Origin: Sphingopyxis sp. DBS4
Lineage (GTDB): Bacteria > Pseudomonadota > Alphaproteobacteria > Sphingomonadales > Sphingomonadaceae
Length of the DNA stretch: 64,000 nt
Direction: 5' to 3'
Assembly (NCBI RefSeq): GCF_024628865.1
Contig: NZ_CP102384.1
Coordinates: 1,375,001-1,439,000, forward strand
Within the stretch, counting starts at the first letter, position 1. The number at the start of each line of letters is the position of its first letter. The translations under genes were made by a program, and so were the position numbers. The notes below the pieces were generated by a model, which saw nothing but the letters and a program-made list of their open reading frames with translations, ran no database searches and had not been told where the DNA came from. Shown piece by piece: positions 1 to 8,632 of this stretch.

Positions 1-457
1 GGCGAAGGCAAAGGAGTTAGCTATCGATCCGAAAAGAATTGGTGTTATGGGCTTCTCGGCGGGCGGCTATCTTGTCGCGCAAACCAGCAATATTTTCCAA
101 CCGGTCTACAAACCTATCGATGCGATCGACAACATAAGCAGCCGTCCCGACTTCGCCATTGCATTTTATCCCGGTCATCTGTGTCGCTCGGACGCCACGC
201 TGGATCCCGGGATACGGGTAACGAAGAATACGCCGCCGACCTTCCTTCTCCAAGCTTGGGACGATCCGGTCGACGATATCTGCAATAGCACGCTCTATGC
301 CCGTGCTCTGGACGGCGCAGGCGTGCCAACGGAAGTCCACCTATTCGCCAAGGGTGGACATGCCTTCGGTTTGCGGAAATCGGAGCACCCGGTCGTTGCA
401 GCGTGGCCGCCACTTGTCGAGAATTGGCTCGCAGAAATCGGCGCAATAGAGCGCTGA
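1..457 (+). CDS. alpha/beta hydrolase, C-terminal part (5' end outside window)
   Basis: Reading frame 2 is open from the first bases of the window, so the start lies upstream. The visible part begins AKAKELAIDPKRIGVMGFSAGG. The GFSAGG nucleophile elbow (Ser near base 60), a later acidic DDP segment and a GGHAFG histidine near the end give the Ser-Asp-His order of acetyl-xylan esterase / BD-FAE-like esterases. In that family the enzyme removes acyl groups from sugars or small esters; the substrate here cannot be told. Its stop is 211 bp before the IS66 element, so insertion did not break it. Neighbouring sugar genes make a carbohydrate esterase plausible, but that is inference. Confidence 0.8.
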   Translation, partial: AKAKELAIDPKRIGVMGFSAGGYLVAQTSNIFQPVYKPIDAIDNISSRPDFAIAFYPGHLCRSDATLDPGIRVTKNTPPTFLLQAWDDPVDDICNSTLYARALDGAGVPTEVHLFAKGGHAFGLRKSEHPVVAAWPPLVENWLAEIGAIER

Positions 458-660
458 TTCTGGCGTAGCGACGCGAGATTCATCTCCTACGAACCGCTGG
501 CTGGCCCACGAACCATGGCGCCACTATCCTGTTCAACGGCCGAACGACTGGCGTCCCGCCCCAGCGGCAGCGATCGGTGTTAGAAAATCAAGCCCTCCGC
601 ATACACTTGGCCGAAATCCCCGACTTTCTATTCTGATCAATTGGTGCTGGCCTCGGGTCA
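458..660. other. non-coding stretch before IS66
   Basis: About 200 bp with no convincing reading frame, tRNA or strong hairpin. It holds the 3' flank of the hydrolase gene and ends in the first copy of the IS66 target duplication. I see nothing else in it. Confidence 0.5.
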
Positions 661-668
661 GTACCAAC

Positions 669-690
669 GTAACCGTGTCCTGAAGGCCGC
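669..690 (+). repeat. IS66 left inverted repeat
   Basis: 22 bp starting GTAA, matching the right end at 3105-3126 in reverse with one mismatch. GTAA ends are typical of IS66 family members. Confidence 0.9.
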
Positions 691-743
691 CTTGCGGGAA
701 GCTGCTGCGGGATGCTGATAGCCGCTCTTTGCGAGGAGCGGTG

Positions 744-1163
744 ATGAGCGAGGATATCGGAGCGTCGGGAGCGAGTGCTCTTGTGACCGGTCATATGAGT
801 GATCGTATGAGCGGTCGGATTGCGGTCGTGGGCGGGCGTCGCCGTTGGTCGGTAGATCAGAAGCTGGCGATCCTGCGCGAAGCGTTCGGGCCCGACGGCT
901 CGGTCTCGGCGACGTGCCAGCGGCACGCGGTCGGCAGCGGGCTGCTCTATACGTGGCGCCGACAGGCCCTGGCTGGCGATCTGACGGGAGCGAAGCGCAC
1001 GCCGGCACCCTCGTTCGCCGAGGTGGAGGTGTCCGTTCCGGCCCCGGCGACGGCAGGCAGCGGCCAGATCGGGATCGAGCTGCCGTCAGGCGTGCGGCTC
1101 ACCGTCGACGCGGCGGTCGATGCCGATGCGCTGGCACGGGTGATGTCCGTCCTTGCCCGATGA
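744..1163 (+). CDS. tnpA: IS66 TnpA, helix-turn-helix accessory protein
   Basis: A 139-residue protein if started at ATG 744, which has an AGGAG ribosome site five bases upstream; a TTG at 729 is in frame but less likely. The motif RRRWSVDQKLAILREAF followed by SVSATCQRHAV and LLYTWRRQ is the helix-turn-helix of IS66 OrfA/IS3 OrfA proteins (about residues 30-80). IS66 needs TnpA and TnpB together with TnpC for transposition. The stop overlaps the tnpB start (ATGA at 1160-1163), suggesting translational coupling. Confidence 0.88.
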   Translation: MSEDIGASGASALVTGHMSDRMSGRIAVVGGRRRWSVDQKLAILREAFGPDGSVSATCQRHAVGSGLLYTWRRQALAGDLTGAKRTPAPSFAEVEVSVPAPATAGSGQIGIELPSGVRLTVDAAVDADALARVMSVLAR

Positions 1164-1507
1164 TCCCGTTACCGCCGACGACACGGATATATCTGGCCTG
1201 CGGCGCCACCGATATGCGCAAGGGGTTCGACGGCCTCGCGGTGCTAGTGCAGCAGGTGCTGGAGAAGAGTCCGCACTCGGGCGCGCTGTTCGCGTTCCGC
1301 GGCAAGCGCGGCGATCTGGTCAAGCTGCTCTGGTATGATGGCCAGGGCCTGTGCCTCTTCTCGAAGCGCATGGACCGTGGCCGGTTCGTCTGGCCGATCA
1401 CCAAGGCGGGCAAGGTCAGCCTCACCGCGGCGCAGCTTTCGATGCTGCTCGAAGGCATTGACTGGCGGCGTCCCGAACGCACCGCGGCGCCCTTGCTCGC
1501 AGGGTAA
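1160..1507 (+). CDS. tnpB: IS66 TnpB (Orf2) accessory protein
   Basis: The 115-residue product begins MIPLPPTTRIYLACGATDMRK, the highly conserved opening of IS66 Orf2, and contains FRGKRGDLVKLLWYDGQG and RFVWP, also family hallmarks. Length fits the family (about 115). Its start overlaps the tnpA stop by four bases. A 53-bp gap follows before tnpC; that gap holds a 9-bp inverted repeat (1507-1515 and 1547-1555). Confidence 0.92.
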   Translation: MIPLPPTTRIYLACGATDMRKGFDGLAVLVQQVLEKSPHSGALFAFRGKRGDLVKLLWYDGQGLCLFSKRMDRGRFVWPITKAGKVSLTAAQLSMLLEGIDWRRPERTAAPLLAG

Positions 1508-1560
1508 AAAGTGGCGGATTAGTGAGGGTTTTACTGGCATCGCGGAGCCACTTTTGCTAG

Positions 1561-3102
1561 ATGTTCCGCGTGTCGGAACCAGCCTCTTCCAGCATCGACA
1601 AGGACGCCCGGATCGCCGAGCTCGAAGCCGCTTTGGCGGCGCGCGATACGCTGATCGACACCCTCCGCCACCAGCTCGCGCAGCTTCGCCGCATGACCTT
1701 CGGCCAGTCCTCGGAGAAGCTCGCGCTCCAGATCGAGCAGCTCGAGCTTGCCCTCGAAGAGCTTGAAGGCGAAGCCGAGGTCGCCGACAGCCGAACGAGT
1801 GAGCGGGCACCCGCCGAGCGACCCTCACCGGTGCGCGCATTGCCCGACCATCTGCCGCGCGCCGAACGGCGGATCGAGCCCGAGGCCGGCAGCTGCACCT
1901 GCCCCGATTGCGGCGGCGCGCTGCGCCCGCTGGGCGACGACAGCGACGAGCAGCTCGACATTGCACCGGTCCAGTGGCGCGTCATCCGCACCGTGCGGCC
2001 CAAGTATAGCTGCCGCGCCTGCGACAAGATCGTCCAGGCACCGGCGCCGGCGAAGGCGATCGCCCGCGGCAAGGCCAGCTTTGCGACGCTCGCCCATGTC
2101 GTCGTGAACAAGTTCGATCACCATCTGCCCCTCTATCGCCAGGCAGAGATGATGGCGGCGCAGGGCATCGACATCGATCGTTCGACCCTCGCCGGCTGGG
2201 CGGGCCAGGCCGCGCATCTGCTCGATCCCATCGTGAGCCGCATCCGCGAGGAAGGACTGAAGGCCGCCAAGCTCCACACCGACGACACGCCGGTGCCGAT
2301 GCTCGTGCCCGGCAAGGGCCGCACCGCGCAGGCGCGGCTCTGGGCCTATGTCGTCGATGGTCGCGCATCGGGCGCCGCAACCCCGGCGCTCGCCTGGTAT
2401 CGGTTCACCCCCGATCGCAGCGGCATCCATCCGCAGAGCGAGCTGGGGTCATTCACCGGCCTTCTCCAGGCAGACGGCTATGCCGGATATGACAAGCTCT
2501 ACCAGGAGGGCCGCATCCAAGAGGTCGCCTGCTGGGCGCACTTCCGCCGCAAGATCTTCGAGTGCCACCAGACGAGCCCGACCCCGCTCACCACGGACCT
2601 GCTTGACCGTATCGCCGGGCTTTACCGGATCGAAGAGGAGGTCCGCGGTCAGCCGCCCGATGTCCGGCGCCGACACCGGCAAGAGCAAGCAATGCCACAG
2701 ATCGACGCGCTTCGCGGCGCGATCGACAACGCCCTGCGCCGCCTGTCGCCCAAGTCGGCGATGGCGAGGGCGCTCGCCTATGGCCGCAAGCGCTGGGATG
2801 CGCTGACCCGCTACATCGGCGAGGGCATCGCGGAGATCGACAACAATATCGCCGAGCGCGCGATCCGGTCCATTGCCATCGGCCGCAAGAACTGGCTGTT
2901 CGCCGGGTCGAAGGCTGGCGGCGAACGCGCCGCCGCCATTTACTCCGTCATCGAGACCGCCAAGCTCAACGGGGTCGAGCCGCAGGCCTATATCGCCGAC
3001 GTCATTGAGAAGATCGCCTCAGGCTGGCCCGCCTCCCGCTGGGACGAGCTCATGCCGTGGAACTGGCGGTCCGAGCAGCAGCAGATCGCCCAGGCCGCGT
3101 AG
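1561..3102 (+). CDS. tnpC: IS66 TnpC transposase
   Basis: A 513-residue IS66 transposase. The N-terminal third has a leucine-rich coiled segment (residues 10-65) ending in LRRMTFGQSSEKL, then a zinc-finger-like part with CTCPDCGG and CRACDK (about 105-160), then the DDE catalytic domain including HTDDTPVPML, a WAHFRRKIFE segment and a C-terminal DNNIAERAIR, IGRKNWLFAGS and GWPASRWDEL that are standard in IS66. No frameshift is seen. It ends two bases before the right inverted repeat. Confidence 0.95.
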   Translation: MFRVSEPASSSIDKDARIAELEAALAARDTLIDTLRHQLAQLRRMTFGQSSEKLALQIEQLELALEELEGEAEVADSRTSERAPAERPSPVRALPDHLPRAERRIEPEAGSCTCPDCGGALRPLGDDSDEQLDIAPVQWRVIRTVRPKYSCRACDKIVQAPAPAKAIARGKASFATLAHVVVNKFDHHLPLYRQAEMMAAQGIDIDRSTLAGWAGQAAHLLDPIVSRIREEGLKAAKLHTDDTPVPMLVPGKGRTAQARLWAYVVDGRASGAATPALAWYRFTPDRSGIHPQSELGSFTGLLQADGYAGYDKLYQEGRIQEVACWAHFRRKIFECHQTSPTPLTTDLLDRIAGLYRIEEEVRGQPPDVRRRHRQEQAMPQIDALRGAIDNALRRLSPKSAMARALAYGRKRWDALTRYIGEGIAEIDNNIAERAIRSIAIGRKNWLFAGSKAGGERAAAIYSVIETAKLNGVEPQAYIADVIEKIASGWPASRWDELMPWNWRSEQQQIAQAA

Positions 3103-3104
3103 CT

Positions 3105-3126
3105 GCGGCCTTCAGGACACGCTTAC
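3105..3126 (-). repeat. IS66 right inverted repeat
   Basis: 22 bp partner of 669-690, located just after the tnpC stop codon and followed immediately by the second GTACCAAC target copy. Confidence 0.9.
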
Positions 3127-3246
3127 GTACCAACTGCGCGATTGAGACTTGAGGCGACTTTGCCTGCCTTGAGGAGGCTATGCGCTACGAGATGTCGATG
3201 TTTCGGCCCCTGTTGCCGGCGCCGATAAGCCGCTACCGGCCAATAT

Positions 3247-3264
3247 TGGTATTAAAATGGTATT
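3247..3264 (+). promoter_or_regulatory. direct-repeat operator upstream of the TonB receptor
   Basis: TGGTATT at 3247-3253 and again at 3258-3264, an 11-bp period with an A-rich spacer. The same arrangement recurs at 11873-11890 and 17114-17131, only at promoters of this amino-sugar island. The TGGTAT core resembles half-sites described for NagR/DasR-type GntR regulators, and a GntR/HutC regulator is encoded at 8629-9372. That this regulator binds here is inference. Confidence 0.65.
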
Positions 3265-3333
3265 GCAGGTTTCCTTCAAGTGCATTACAAGTGGCCAACT
3301 CGATCGAGAGCCGTAATGGGAAGGGGTTTGGGC

Positions 3334-6060
3334 ATGAGAGGGACAAGTTCGAAAATACTCTATGGCAGCTGCGCGGTCCTTGGACTGGCGGCGGCCACGA
3401 CACCGGCCAGTGCTTTGGCGCAGGATGCGCCAGTCGCGGCAGAGGATGACGGTGCGATCATCGTTACCGGATCCAGGATCAAAAGCGCCGGCCTGTCGTC
3501 CACCAGCCCGATCAGTACGCTGGAGGGTGAGCAGATCCAACTGCAACGCGCCGTCACCATAGAAGACATTTCGGTCAAGATCCCGCAACTTGCCGGCGGT
3601 GTAAATTCGACATCGGTCGGTAGCGACGCCTTTGGTGCCCAGACCTTGGATCTGCGTAATCTCGGGCAGAACCGAACGCTGGTCCTGATCAACGGGACCC
3701 GGGCGCTGCCGTTCAGCTTTCGCAACGCCGTCGATGTCAATTCGATACCAGCACCGCTTCTGAAGCGCGTTGACGTACTTACCGGCGGTGCAGCAGCGGT
3801 TTACGGCGCCGATGCGGTCGCAGGCGTGGTCAATTTCATCATCAACGACGATTTCGAAGGGCTGCAGGCAAACATCAACTACCGCGCGGTCGCCGGTGGC
3901 GGATCGCAGAAGAGCGGCCATCTGATGGGCGGCATTAAGCTGGGCGATCGCGGCAGCATCGTCGGTTATGTGGAATATACCGATCGCGACCCGCTGCTTG
4001 CCGGCAACCGCCGTTTTGCGAGAAAGGGCGCGGCCACGTTGCCGATCGGCGGCAATTTTACCGACGTCGCAAGCGGGCGTACGTTTTCCTATGATGCGAA
4101 TGGCGTTTTCACGCTGACACCGCAATCTACGGATTATACGCCGCTGTTTCTGCTTGCGCAGCCGCTCCGCCGTTTCAACGCCGATGCCTTCTTCAAATAT
4201 GAGCTGTTTGACGGGGTCGAAACCTACGGCCGGGTCATGTATTCAAAGGTTGAAACGCAAGGCGGCACGCGCTCGGGCCAGAATCCGCCCACGACCGGCA
4301 CCGCAGGCGTCAATGTCCAGATTTCCGAGACCAATCCCTTCCTCGATCCGCAAGCGCGTGCGCAACTCACGTTCGTGAACGGCTTTGCTAACGTCAATGT
4401 CCGCCGTTCGCTGGGCGAACTGGGACCGACATTTGCCGAGAACGAGCGGGATAATATCCAGGCCCAGATTGGATTGCGCGGCGAGATCACGCCGGCCATC
4501 AGCTGGGACGCCTATTATCAATATGGCAGGTCCAAGGAGTCGATCACGGTCAAAGGGGACGGCCTGAAGGCGAGTTTCGCGGGTCTCGTGAACACCACCG
4601 ATATTTTCGGCCCTGGCGGCGATTTCACCAGCGTCCTGCGCGATTTCGACTTTGGTGATCGCAAGCGCACCCAGCAGGTCGCTTCGGCCTATATTGCAGG
4701 CGACACGAGCGATTTTTTCGGCGGTTGGGCGGGGCCGGTCGGATTTACCGTCGGCTATGAGTTCCGCAAAGAAACCGGGCGTTTTGCCTATGGCTCCGAT
4801 CTGGGGACGTCGTTCAATCAGGGCGCCGAATCCGCGCCACCGATCCCGCCGTTCGTCAAGGTCAACGAGGTGTTCGGCGAACTGGTCGTACCGTTGCTGT
4901 CCAACGTTCCACTGATCCAGCAACTGAATATCGAAGGTGCCTATCGGAAGTCCTGGTATGCAAAGTCCGTGGGGCCCGATCGCAGCTATGATACCAACAA
5001 GCTGGGCATCAACTGGACCGTGAGCGATGATCTGCGCTTGCGGGCCACCCGCCAGACGGTCATTCGCGACGCCAATATCGGCGAGTTTGCCAACCCGGTA
5101 TTTTCGATCCCCTTCGCAAATCTGCGTACCGTTCCCCGGTTATTCCCGCGTTATGCGGGCGATCCGTGCGTCGGCGCGACGAGTGCCGCGACCATCACGC
5201 AATGTACCGCGCAGGGGTATCGCGCGGCCTATGACGCGAACAATCCGGCGAATCTTACCGGTGGTTATTTCTTTGGCGGCAATGCGAATATCGCGGCGGA
5301 ACGAGGCAAGACCTATACCGTGGGGGGGATATTCACGCCGAGTTTCATCCCCGGCCTCAGCCTCTCTGTTGATTGGTACAAAATCAGCATCCGTGATGCC
5401 GTCGGCCAGATCCAGCCGATCGATGCGATCACAAGCTGTTATGTAACCGACCCCCGCGCCGACAACCCATTATGCGCAGCGGTCACGCGCGATCCGGTGA
5501 CAGGTTTCATCAAGGACGCGTTCGTCGACGACAGGAATCTAGCGTCGATCAAGCAAGAAGGTGTCGACGTCGATTTCAAATATGACTTCGATGTCCCGTT
5601 CGGCCTGCCGGGCGACAATTGGAGCCTTGGCTACCAAGGCAGCTTCGTGACCGACTACACGATTCAGCGCAATGCGGTGCTCACACCGGTCGATTGCAAA
5701 GCCCGTTATGGCGCGCCATGCTCATCTGATTTGGTGACGCTGGTCGTGCCCGATTACCGTCACAGGGCCACCTTCACCTGGGACAGCGAGCCGCTGACCG
5801 TTCAATTCGGCTGGAAACGGATCGGATCGGTCAAAGACAGCACGGCGGGCAGCGTGGGCAAAATCGCTGCGTTCGATTATTTCGATCTGAACATCGCGCT
5901 TCGCCCACCGATCGAAGGGCTTTCGCTCACATTCGGCATCGACAATATTTTTGCCAAAAAACCGCCCCTTGCGGTCAATCCGGGAGCCTTCAATACATTC
6001 CCCGACACCTATGACGTGCTGGGCAGAACCTTCGGCTTTTCGCTGACCATCCGCAGATAA
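3334..6060 (+). CDS. TonB-dependent outer-membrane receptor, probably for amino-sugar or muropeptide fragments
   Basis: I place the start at ATG 3334, which has AAGGGG eight bases upstream and gives a clean signal peptide ending ASALAQ; ATG 3316 and 3280 are in-frame alternatives. The 908-residue protein has the TonB-box-like segment DGAIIVTGSRI just after the leader, a plug domain (about residues 40-160, with VLTGGAAAVYGADAVAGVVNFI), a 22-strand-type barrel region, and a terminal GFSLTIRR with the usual penultimate aromatic/hydrophobic pattern. Such receptors import bulky ligands across the outer membrane using TonB energy. The operator upstream and the symporter, MurQ and NagA downstream suggest cell-wall or chitin-type sugars; ligand is not proven. 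Confidence 0.88.
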   Translation: MRGTSSKILYGSCAVLGLAAATTPASALAQDAPVAAEDDGAIIVTGSRIKSAGLSSTSPISTLEGEQIQLQRAVTIEDISVKIPQLAGGVNSTSVGSDAFGAQTLDLRNLGQNRTLVLINGTRALPFSFRNAVDVNSIPAPLLKRVDVLTGGAAAVYGADAVAGVVNFIINDDFEGLQANINYRAVAGGGSQKSGHLMGGIKLGDRGSIVGYVEYTDRDPLLAGNRRFARKGAATLPIGGNFTDVASGRTFSYDANGVFTLTPQSTDYTPLFLLAQPLRRFNADAFFKYELFDGVETYGRVMYSKVETQGGTRSGQNPPTTGTAGVNVQISETNPFLDPQARAQLTFVNGFANVNVRRSLGELGPTFAENERDNIQAQIGLRGEITPAISWDAYYQYGRSKESITVKGDGLKASFAGLVNTTDIFGPGGDFTSVLRDFDFGDRKRTQQVASAYIAGDTSDFFGGWAGPVGFTVGYEFRKETGRFAYGSDLGTSFNQGAESAPPIPPFVKVNEVFGELVVPLLSNVPLIQQLNIEGAYRKSWYAKSVGPDRSYDTNKLGINWTVSDDLRLRATRQTVIRDANIGEFANPVFSIPFANLRTVPRLFPRYAGDPCVGATSAATITQCTAQGYRAAYDANNPANLTGGYFFGGNANIAAERGKTYTVGGIFTPSFIPGLSLSVDWYKISIRDAVGQIQPIDAITSCYVTDPRADNPLCAAVTRDPVTGFIKDAFVDDRNLASIKQEGVDVDFKYDFDVPFGLPGDNWSLGYQGSFVTDYTIQRNAVLTPVDCKARYGAPCSSDLVTLVVPDYRHRATFTWDSEPLTVQFGWKRIGSVKDSTAGSVGKIAAFDYFDLNIALRPPIEGLSLTFGIDNIFAKKPPLAVNPGAFNTFPDTYDVLGRTFGFSLTIRR

Positions 6061-6064
6061 GCTA

Positions 6065-6113
6065 TCGGGGGAGGACCGAACGATCGGTTCGCTCTTCCCC
6101 GATCCTCCCCCGA
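6065..6113 (+). terminator. long hairpin between the receptor and symporter genes
   Basis: An 11-bp perfect inverted repeat (6065-6075 and 6103-6113, TCGGGGGAGGA and its complement) encloses a second small stem (CGAAC/GTTCG). There is no T run after it, so it may be an attenuator or an mRNA-stabilising 3' end rather than a full terminator. It would let receptor mRNA outnumber the downstream operon mRNA. Confidence 0.5.
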
Positions 6114-6180
6114 AACCTTCATTCATCATGACATTCGCCTTGCTGGCATTTACGCTGCCGAGAATGGGGAGATTTGGCGA

Positions 6181-7743
6181 ATGACGCCATTGCAGTTCAC
6201 GGCGCTGGATTGGGGCATATTGGCTGGTTACGTCGGCATACTTGCGGCCGCCGGCTATTTTTCGACCCGGCGCAACATGCAGAATGCTGACGATTATTTC
6301 CTCGCCAGCCATCACGCGCCGACCTGGCTGGTGGCGGTGTCGGTGTTGTCGACCGTCCAATCGGCCGCCACCTTCCTTGGCGTGCCTGACAATAGTTTTC
6401 GGGGCAACTACACCTATCTTACCAGCACAATCGGCGCGTTGCTCGCCGCTTGGTTCGTTGCCAAAGTGCTCATTCCCAGATTTTATGCGATCGGCGCCAC
6501 AACCGTTTATGAACTGCTCGAGCAGCGTTTCGACATAAGGGCACGCCGGGCGGCGGGGGCGATGTATCTTGTGGGGCGGATTTTCGCGAGTGGGGCCAGA
6601 CTTTATCTGGCGGCCATAGCCGTCTCCATGATCATGTTTCTCGATGTCGAGCCCGAGCACATCGTGATTGCGTCGTTCACGCTGCTCATATTCGGCCTCG
6701 CCTTCACCTTCATGGGCGGACTGAATTCCGTTATATGGAGCGATCTGGTGCAGGTGGTTCTCTATGTCGGGGCGGCCGTCATGGTGCTGGTCTTTCTGCT
6801 GATCAAGATACCGGTCCCGCTACCGGAAATAGTCGATAGTCTGACTATGTCGCCGTCTGGGGACAAGACGCAGGTGATTGACTGGTCCTTCAACTTGACC
6901 GCGCCTTTCTCAATATTTGCTGCTGTTACCGGACTCGTGCTTCTGAATATTGGCAATTCGGGTCTCGACCAGGACACAACGCAGCGCCTGCTCGCCTGCG
7001 ACAACGCCAAACATGGCAGCCGCGCCCTTTATGCGTCGGTTTGGGCCTCCATCCCGGTCATTCTCCTGTTTCTGATCATCGGTTCCCTGCTGCACATATT
7101 TTACGAGCGGCCCGATCTGATGGGCTTCGCTGGAAATGAGGTGGTTCAGACGTTTCAGGGCGAGAAGATCACGGTCTTTATGCATTTCATACTAAGCGAG
7201 ATCCCGCCGGGACTCCGGGGCCTGGTGACGGTGGGCGTCATTGCGGCGGCGGCGATAAATTCGGGGCTGATCTCGATGGCCGCGGTGCTGATCAACGATT
7301 TCTACCGGCCGTGGAAAGAACGGCGCGGCGCCTATGGCGAAAAACACTTCATCTTTGCTGGGCGCGTGACGACGGTGTTGCTGGGGCTGTCGCTGTTTGC
7401 GATGTCGATCCTATGCTATTATTGGCAGCGCTACAGCAGTTTGCCGCTATTGGAATTCGTGCTGGGAGTCATGGCCTTCGCATATTCAGGATTGCTCGGG
7501 GTTTATTTTACGGCTTTGTTCACAAAGCGCGGATCGTCGACCTCTGTCATCGCCGCGCTGATTGCAGGCTTTCTCACTATCGTCGCTTTTCAGGGATATG
7601 TTGTCGATACGCTGGGCTTGCCCGCCGCGATGAAAACAATCGCATTCCCTTGGCAGCTGTGCGTCGGGAGTGCCATCGCGACGGTCGTGTGCCTGATGGG
7701 CTCTCAACCGAAATCCGCCACGCCGAGTATTGCGCATGCCTAA
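6181..7743 (+). CDS. sodium/solute symporter (SSS family), likely inner-membrane uptake of the amino sugar
   Basis: The 520-residue product is hydrophobic throughout, with about 13 membrane segments, and shows SSS features: an early YFSTRRNMQNADDYFLASH segment, GRIFASGARLYLAA, FTFMGGLNSVIWSDLVQ and the segment DQDTTQRLLACDNA. Family members couple sugar, sialic acid or amino-acid uptake to sodium. The stop overlaps murQ by eight bases, so the two are translationally linked. No PTS MurP or AmpG permease gene is in the window, so this symporter is the best candidate for carrying the substrate into the cytoplasm. Confidence 0.85.
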   Translation: MTPLQFTALDWGILAGYVGILAAAGYFSTRRNMQNADDYFLASHHAPTWLVAVSVLSTVQSAATFLGVPDNSFRGNYTYLTSTIGALLAAWFVAKVLIPRFYAIGATTVYELLEQRFDIRARRAAGAMYLVGRIFASGARLYLAAIAVSMIMFLDVEPEHIVIASFTLLIFGLAFTFMGGLNSVIWSDLVQVVLYVGAAVMVLVFLLIKIPVPLPEIVDSLTMSPSGDKTQVIDWSFNLTAPFSIFAAVTGLVLLNIGNSGLDQDTTQRLLACDNAKHGSRALYASVWASIPVILLFLIIGSLLHIFYERPDLMGFAGNEVVQTFQGEKITVFMHFILSEIPPGLRGLVTVGVIAAAAINSGLISMAAVLINDFYRPWKERRGAYGEKHFIFAGRVTTVLLGLSLFAMSILCYYWQRYSSLPLLEFVLGVMAFAYSGLLGVYFTALFTKRGSSTSVIAALIAGFLTIVAFQGYVVDTLGLPAAMKTIAFPWQLCVGSAIATVVCLMGSQPKSATPSIAHA

Positions 7744-8632
7744 CACCGAAAGCCTCAACCCGCGATTTGCGGACATCGATAGCTGGCCGACCACCGAAGC
7801 CGTTGAAGCCATGCTCGAAGGGCAAATGTCGGCCATTGCCTCGTTGAAGAGCCAGACCCGGCAGATAGCCGCGGCCGCAGAGGCAGCGGCCGTGCGGCTG
7901 CAGAAGGGCGGCCGACTAGTCTATGTGGGCGCCGGAACCTCGGGACGGGTTGCGGTTCAGGATGGCGTCGAACTGGGGCCGACCTTCGGATGGCCAGCCG
8001 AGCGCCTGCTATATTTGATGGCCGGCGGGATCGACGCGCTGGTGGACAGTGCCGAAGGCGCGGAAGACGACGCCGACGATGCCAGGTCCAGGATCAGGGA
8101 ATCGGCTATCAACGCTGACGATGTCTTGATCGGCGTCGCGGCCAGTGGCCGTACGCCCTTTACCATCGCGGCGTTGACCGCCGCCAAGGAAGCGGGTGCA
8201 CTGACGATTGCCATCGCCAACAACGCAGGAACCGAACTGCTTCATGCAGCGCAGCATGATTTATTGGCTGCGACAGGCAGCGAAGCCATTGCCGGATCAA
8301 CGCGAATGAAGGCGGGAACGGCGCAAAAGGCCATCCTCAACCTTCTGTCCACTGCAATCATGCTGCGGCTTGGCCGCGTGTATCGCGGGCTGATGGTGGA
8401 TATGGTCATTTCCAACGAAAAGCTGCTCAACAGGGCATTCGGCATTGTCAGAGCCTTGAGCAATTGCAGCGAGGCTGTTGCCATCGAGGCCGTGCATCTG
8501 GCCGGTAATGATATCAAGACGGCGGTGCTGATCGCCTTGGGAAAAGACCCGGCGGCGGCAGCGGCGCTGCTGCGCGACCATGGCGGCATATTACGCGATG
8601 CGGTCGAAGCCGTGAACGGCAGCGCGTCGTGA
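7736..8632 (+). CDS. murQ: N-acetylmuramic acid 6-phosphate etherase
   Basis: A 298-residue SIS-domain protein. ATG 7736 is preferred over the in-frame TTG 7730 because it gives MPNTESLNPRF, the typical MurQ opening. It carries YVGAGTSGRVAVQDGVEL, the PTFG segment, AEGAEDD with the second catalytic glutamate, and AGSTRMKAGTAQK. MurQ cleaves the lactyl ether of MurNAc-6-phosphate to give GlcNAc-6-phosphate and D-lactate in the cytoplasm. Its product feeds NagA (12927), and the D-lactate fits the dehydrogenase at 10451. It overlaps both the symporter gene and the GntR gene. Confidence 0.95.
   Translation: MPNTESLNPRFADIDSWPTTEAVEAMLEGQMSAIASLKSQTRQIAAAAEAAAVRLQKGGRLVYVGAGTSGRVAVQDGVELGPTFGWPAERLLYLMAGGIDALVDSAEGAEDDADDARSRIRESAINADDVLIGVAASGRTPFTIAALTAAKEAGALTIAIANNAGTELLHAAQHDLLAATGSEAIAGSTRMKAGTAQKAILNLLSTAIMLRLGRVYRGLMVDMVISNEKLLNRAFGIVRALSNCSEAVAIEAVHLAGNDIKTAVLIALGKDPAAAAALLRDHGGILRDAVEAVNGSAS

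Larger units (their letters stand above)
669..3126 (+). mobile_element. complete IS66-family insertion sequence with 8-bp target duplication
   Basis: The ends are imperfect inverted repeats of 22 bp: left 669-690 starts GTAACCGTGTCCTGAAGG, right 3105-3126 read in reverse starts GTAAGCGTGTCCTGAAGG (one mismatch). Directly outside them lies GTACCAAC at 661-668 and again at 3127-3134, an exact 8-bp duplication, the size known for IS66. Inside are the three standard genes tnpA, tnpB and tnpC in one direction. All are open, so the copy looks recent and potentially active. It sits between a hydrolase gene and the promoter of the TonB receptor, about 120 bp upstream of the operator at 3247. Confidence 0.95.
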
